Shown here in pieces: positions 5,391-5,964 of a stretch of DNA of 5,964 nucleotides (the first letter of the stretch is position 1; every line of letters starts with the position of its first letter). The notes under the pieces were generated by a model. The model worked only from the letters and a program-made list of their open reading frames with translations, searched no databases and was not told where the DNA came from. The stretch is taken from assembly GCA_014860175.1 (NCBI GenBank), contig JACZKF010000379.1, positions 1-5,964 on the forward strand, written 5' to 3'. The DNA is from Desulfuromonadales bacterium. Its GTDB lineage: Bacteria > Desulfobacterota > Desulfuromonadia > Desulfuromonadales > JACZKF01. A program made the translations under genes and the position numbers.

Positions 5391-5433
5391 GGACGTCAAC
5401 GGACAAAATGGACAGAACGGACAAAGCCGGACA
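5391..5433. repeat. Five GGAC(A) direct repeats in helical phase
   Basis: GGAC begins at 5391, 5401, 5410, 5419 and 5429, giving steps of 10, 9, 9 and 10 bp, about one helical turn. Four of the five read GGACA, and three read CGGACAA (5400, 5418, 5428). The array lies between the TTACCCC repeats and the terminator. The same motif is clustered at the 3' end of the ATPase gene. Regular spacing on one face of the helix suggests cooperative binding of a protein, perhaps an excision factor, AlpA or a replication protein. Confidence 0.6.
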
Positions 5434-5444
5434 ACGCAGGCAAC

Positions 5445-5469
5445 AAAAAACCCGCCATTTAAGCGGGTT
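5445..5469 (-). terminator. Rho-independent terminator downstream of tRNA-Leu
   Basis: On the minus strand AACCCGC (5469-5463) pairs with GCGGGTT (5455-5449) across a 7-nt loop, followed by a T-run (5450-5445). It sits about 45 bp beyond the tRNA 3' end and before the integrase, so it would end the tRNA transcript and insulate int from it. If the att core is the tRNA 3' end, this terminator belongs to the element and replaces the one displaced on insertion (inference). Confidence 0.8.
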
Positions 5470-5489
5470 CTCTGCGGTTCTAGGATTGT

Positions 5490-5502
5490 ATCGGTATCCG
5501 AT
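5490..5502. repeat. Small palindrome next to tRNA 3' end
   Basis: ATCGG (5490-5494) and CCGAT (5498-5502) flank TAT, 12 bp from the encoded CCA of tRNA-Leu. It could be a binding half-site pair near the att core, or chance. Confidence 0.25.
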
Positions 5503-5513
5503 GGACTGCTACT

Positions 5514-5540
5514 TGGTGCCCGGGACGGGAATCGAACCCG
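5514..5540. other. Inferred attachment-site core (att) at tRNA-Leu 3' end
   Basis: P4-type integrases typically recombine within tRNA 3' ends and leave the tRNA intact, with a direct repeat of its last 15-50 bp at the far end of the element. Here the intact 3' half of tRNA-Leu faces the integrase. The matching repeat is not in this window, so the exact core cannot be delimited. Confidence 0.5.
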
Positions 5541-5600
5541 TACAGCCGTAAGGCCGAGGGATTTTAAGTCCCTTGCGTCTGCCAGTTCCGCCACCCGGGC
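5514..5600 (-). tRNA. tRNA-Leu (anticodon UAA), CCA encoded
   Basis: The minus strand folds as a class II tRNA. The acceptor arms GCCCGGG (5600-5594) and CCCGGGC (5524-5518) pair, followed by discriminator A and genome-encoded CCA (5516-5514). The anticodon stem AGGGA/TCCCT encloses the loop CTTAAAA, with anticodon TAA at 5566-5564, which reads UUA leucine codons. A long variable arm (GCC-TTAC-GGC) is typical of leucine tRNAs. The T arm ACGGG-TTCGATT-CCCGT is intact. The gene has a good promoter just upstream and a terminator downstream, and it is the likely insertion site of the element. Confidence 0.97.
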
Positions 5601-5611
5601 GCGCTTGGTGT

Positions 5612-5639
5612 ATTATTGCGATTGGCGCGACGATGTCAA
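5612..5639 (-). promoter_or_regulatory. Sigma-70 promoter of tRNA-Leu
   Basis: On the minus strand a perfect -35 TTGACA (5639-5634) is followed after 16 nt by AATAAT (5617-5612), five of six consensus bases. The start would fall about 5 nt before the mature tRNA 5' end at 5600. A strong consensus promoter is expected for a stable RNA gene. It lies in the divergent gap shared with the Nudix gene. Confidence 0.75.
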
Positions 5640-5671
5640 CGTTTAATGACCTCTTTCGAAGGAGGCTGTCC

Positions 5672-5964
5672 ATGGCCGGCGAGACGCTGAACTGCCCCAA
5701 GTGCGGGGCGGTGGTAAAAACCTTCCGCAACCCCTTTCCGACAGTTGATGTCATCATCCGCAGCGGTGATCGGATCGTCCTGATCGAGCGCAGGAACGAG
5801 CCGAAGGGGTGGGCCCTGCCGGGAGGGTTCGTCGATTACGGGGAGAGCCTGGAAGCGGCGGCAATGCGTGAGGCGCGGGAAGAGACCGGGCTCGAGGTGC
5901 GGAATCTGCGGCAGTTCGGCGCCTACTCCGATCCGCAGCGCGATCCCCGCCAGCACAATATCTC
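5672..5964 (+). CDS. Nudix hydrolase (MutT/ADP-ribose pyrophosphatase-like), C-terminus cut by window edge
   Basis: ATG 5672 follows GAAGGAGG (5658-5665) at 6 nt spacing, and the frame is open to the edge (97 complete codons). The N-terminal CPKCG (8-12) looks like half of a zinc knuckle or a remnant rubredoxin-like motif. PTVDVII (23-29) starts the Nudix fold and WALPGGFVDYGE (47-58) leads into it. The Nudix box is perfect: Gly52-x5-Glu58-x7-Arg66-Glu67-Ala-Arg-Glu70-Glu71-Thr-Gly73-Leu74. These residues bind the divalent metals that drive hydrolysis of nucleoside diphosphates linked to another group. Substrate cannot be told from this fragment; ADP-ribose or an oxidised nucleotide are family options. 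It is divergent from the tRNA and lies outside the element, so it is probably a host housekeeping gene. The complete protein is likely longer, typically about 130-170 aa. Confidence 0.95.
   Translation, partial: MAGETLNCPKCGAVVKTFRNPFPTVDVIIRSGDRIVLIERRNEPKGWALPGGFVDYGESLEAAAMREAREETGLEVRNLRQFGAYSDPQRDPRQHNI

Noticed and set aside
5601..5671. Plus-strand promoter for the Nudix gene (TTTAAT at 5642)
   Set aside because: No acceptable -35 at proper spacing, so I could not support a specific promoter.
1..5964. Defence or toxin-antitoxin system
   Set aside because: None of the unknown proteins shows a nuclease, kinase, toxin or effector motif that I can recognise. Their place in the operon does not by itself justify such a call.

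Overview
The window looks like the right-hand (integrase) end of a genomic island inserted at a tRNA-Leu(UAA) gene in a GC-rich proteobacterium. The Nudix protein at the right edge (CxxC knuckle, then PTVDVII, then a perfect Nudix box) reminds me of Desulfuromonadales/Geobacter-type proteins. That placement is an impression from the sequence, not a search result. The sequence shows a minus-strand tRNA-Leu with encoded CCA, a P4-type tyrosine integrase starting 185 bp from its 3' end and read away from it, an AlpA-family regulator, and a RepA-like RecA-fold ATPase. This is the standard architecture of a P4-like satellite, cryptic prophage or integrative element. The other end of the element lies beyond base 1.

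Layout from right to left: a chromosomal Nudix hydrolase (+, cut by the window edge at 5964); a short divergent intergenic region with a good promoter for the tRNA; tRNA-Leu(UAA) (-); a Rho-independent terminator; a repeat-rich stretch with TTACCCC and GGACA motifs; the integrase (-); and a 155-aa unknown protein whose start overlaps the integrase stop (ATGA). Next come an AT-rich regulatory gap with a candidate promoter, alpA (-), a second short gap, and a tightly packed minus-strand operon. The operon holds a 146-aa unknown, the RepA-like ATPase, unknowns of 85 aa and 97 aa, and an unknown of at least 295 aa that runs off the left edge. Every element gene is on the minus strand. Within the operon the junctions are ATGA overlaps or gaps of 2 to 18 nt, and several Shine-Dalgarno sequences sit inside the last codons of the preceding gene.

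Likely working model (inference): the integrase catalyses site-specific recombination at the tRNA 3' end; AlpA-type regulators are known to control excision and integrase genes in related elements; the RepA-like ATPase is the probable replication helicase. The DNA encoding the ATPase's C-terminal tail (about 1531-1621) is dense in GGACA/TGTCC repeats and palindromes. The same motif recurs between integrase and tRNA, which makes it a candidate recognition site for an element-encoded replication or recombination protein.

I recognise no defence system, toxin-antitoxin pair, CRISPR array or insertion sequence here. Five genes (155, 146, 85, 97 and at least 295 aa) have no product I can name. No stretch longer than 300 bases lacks a gene.
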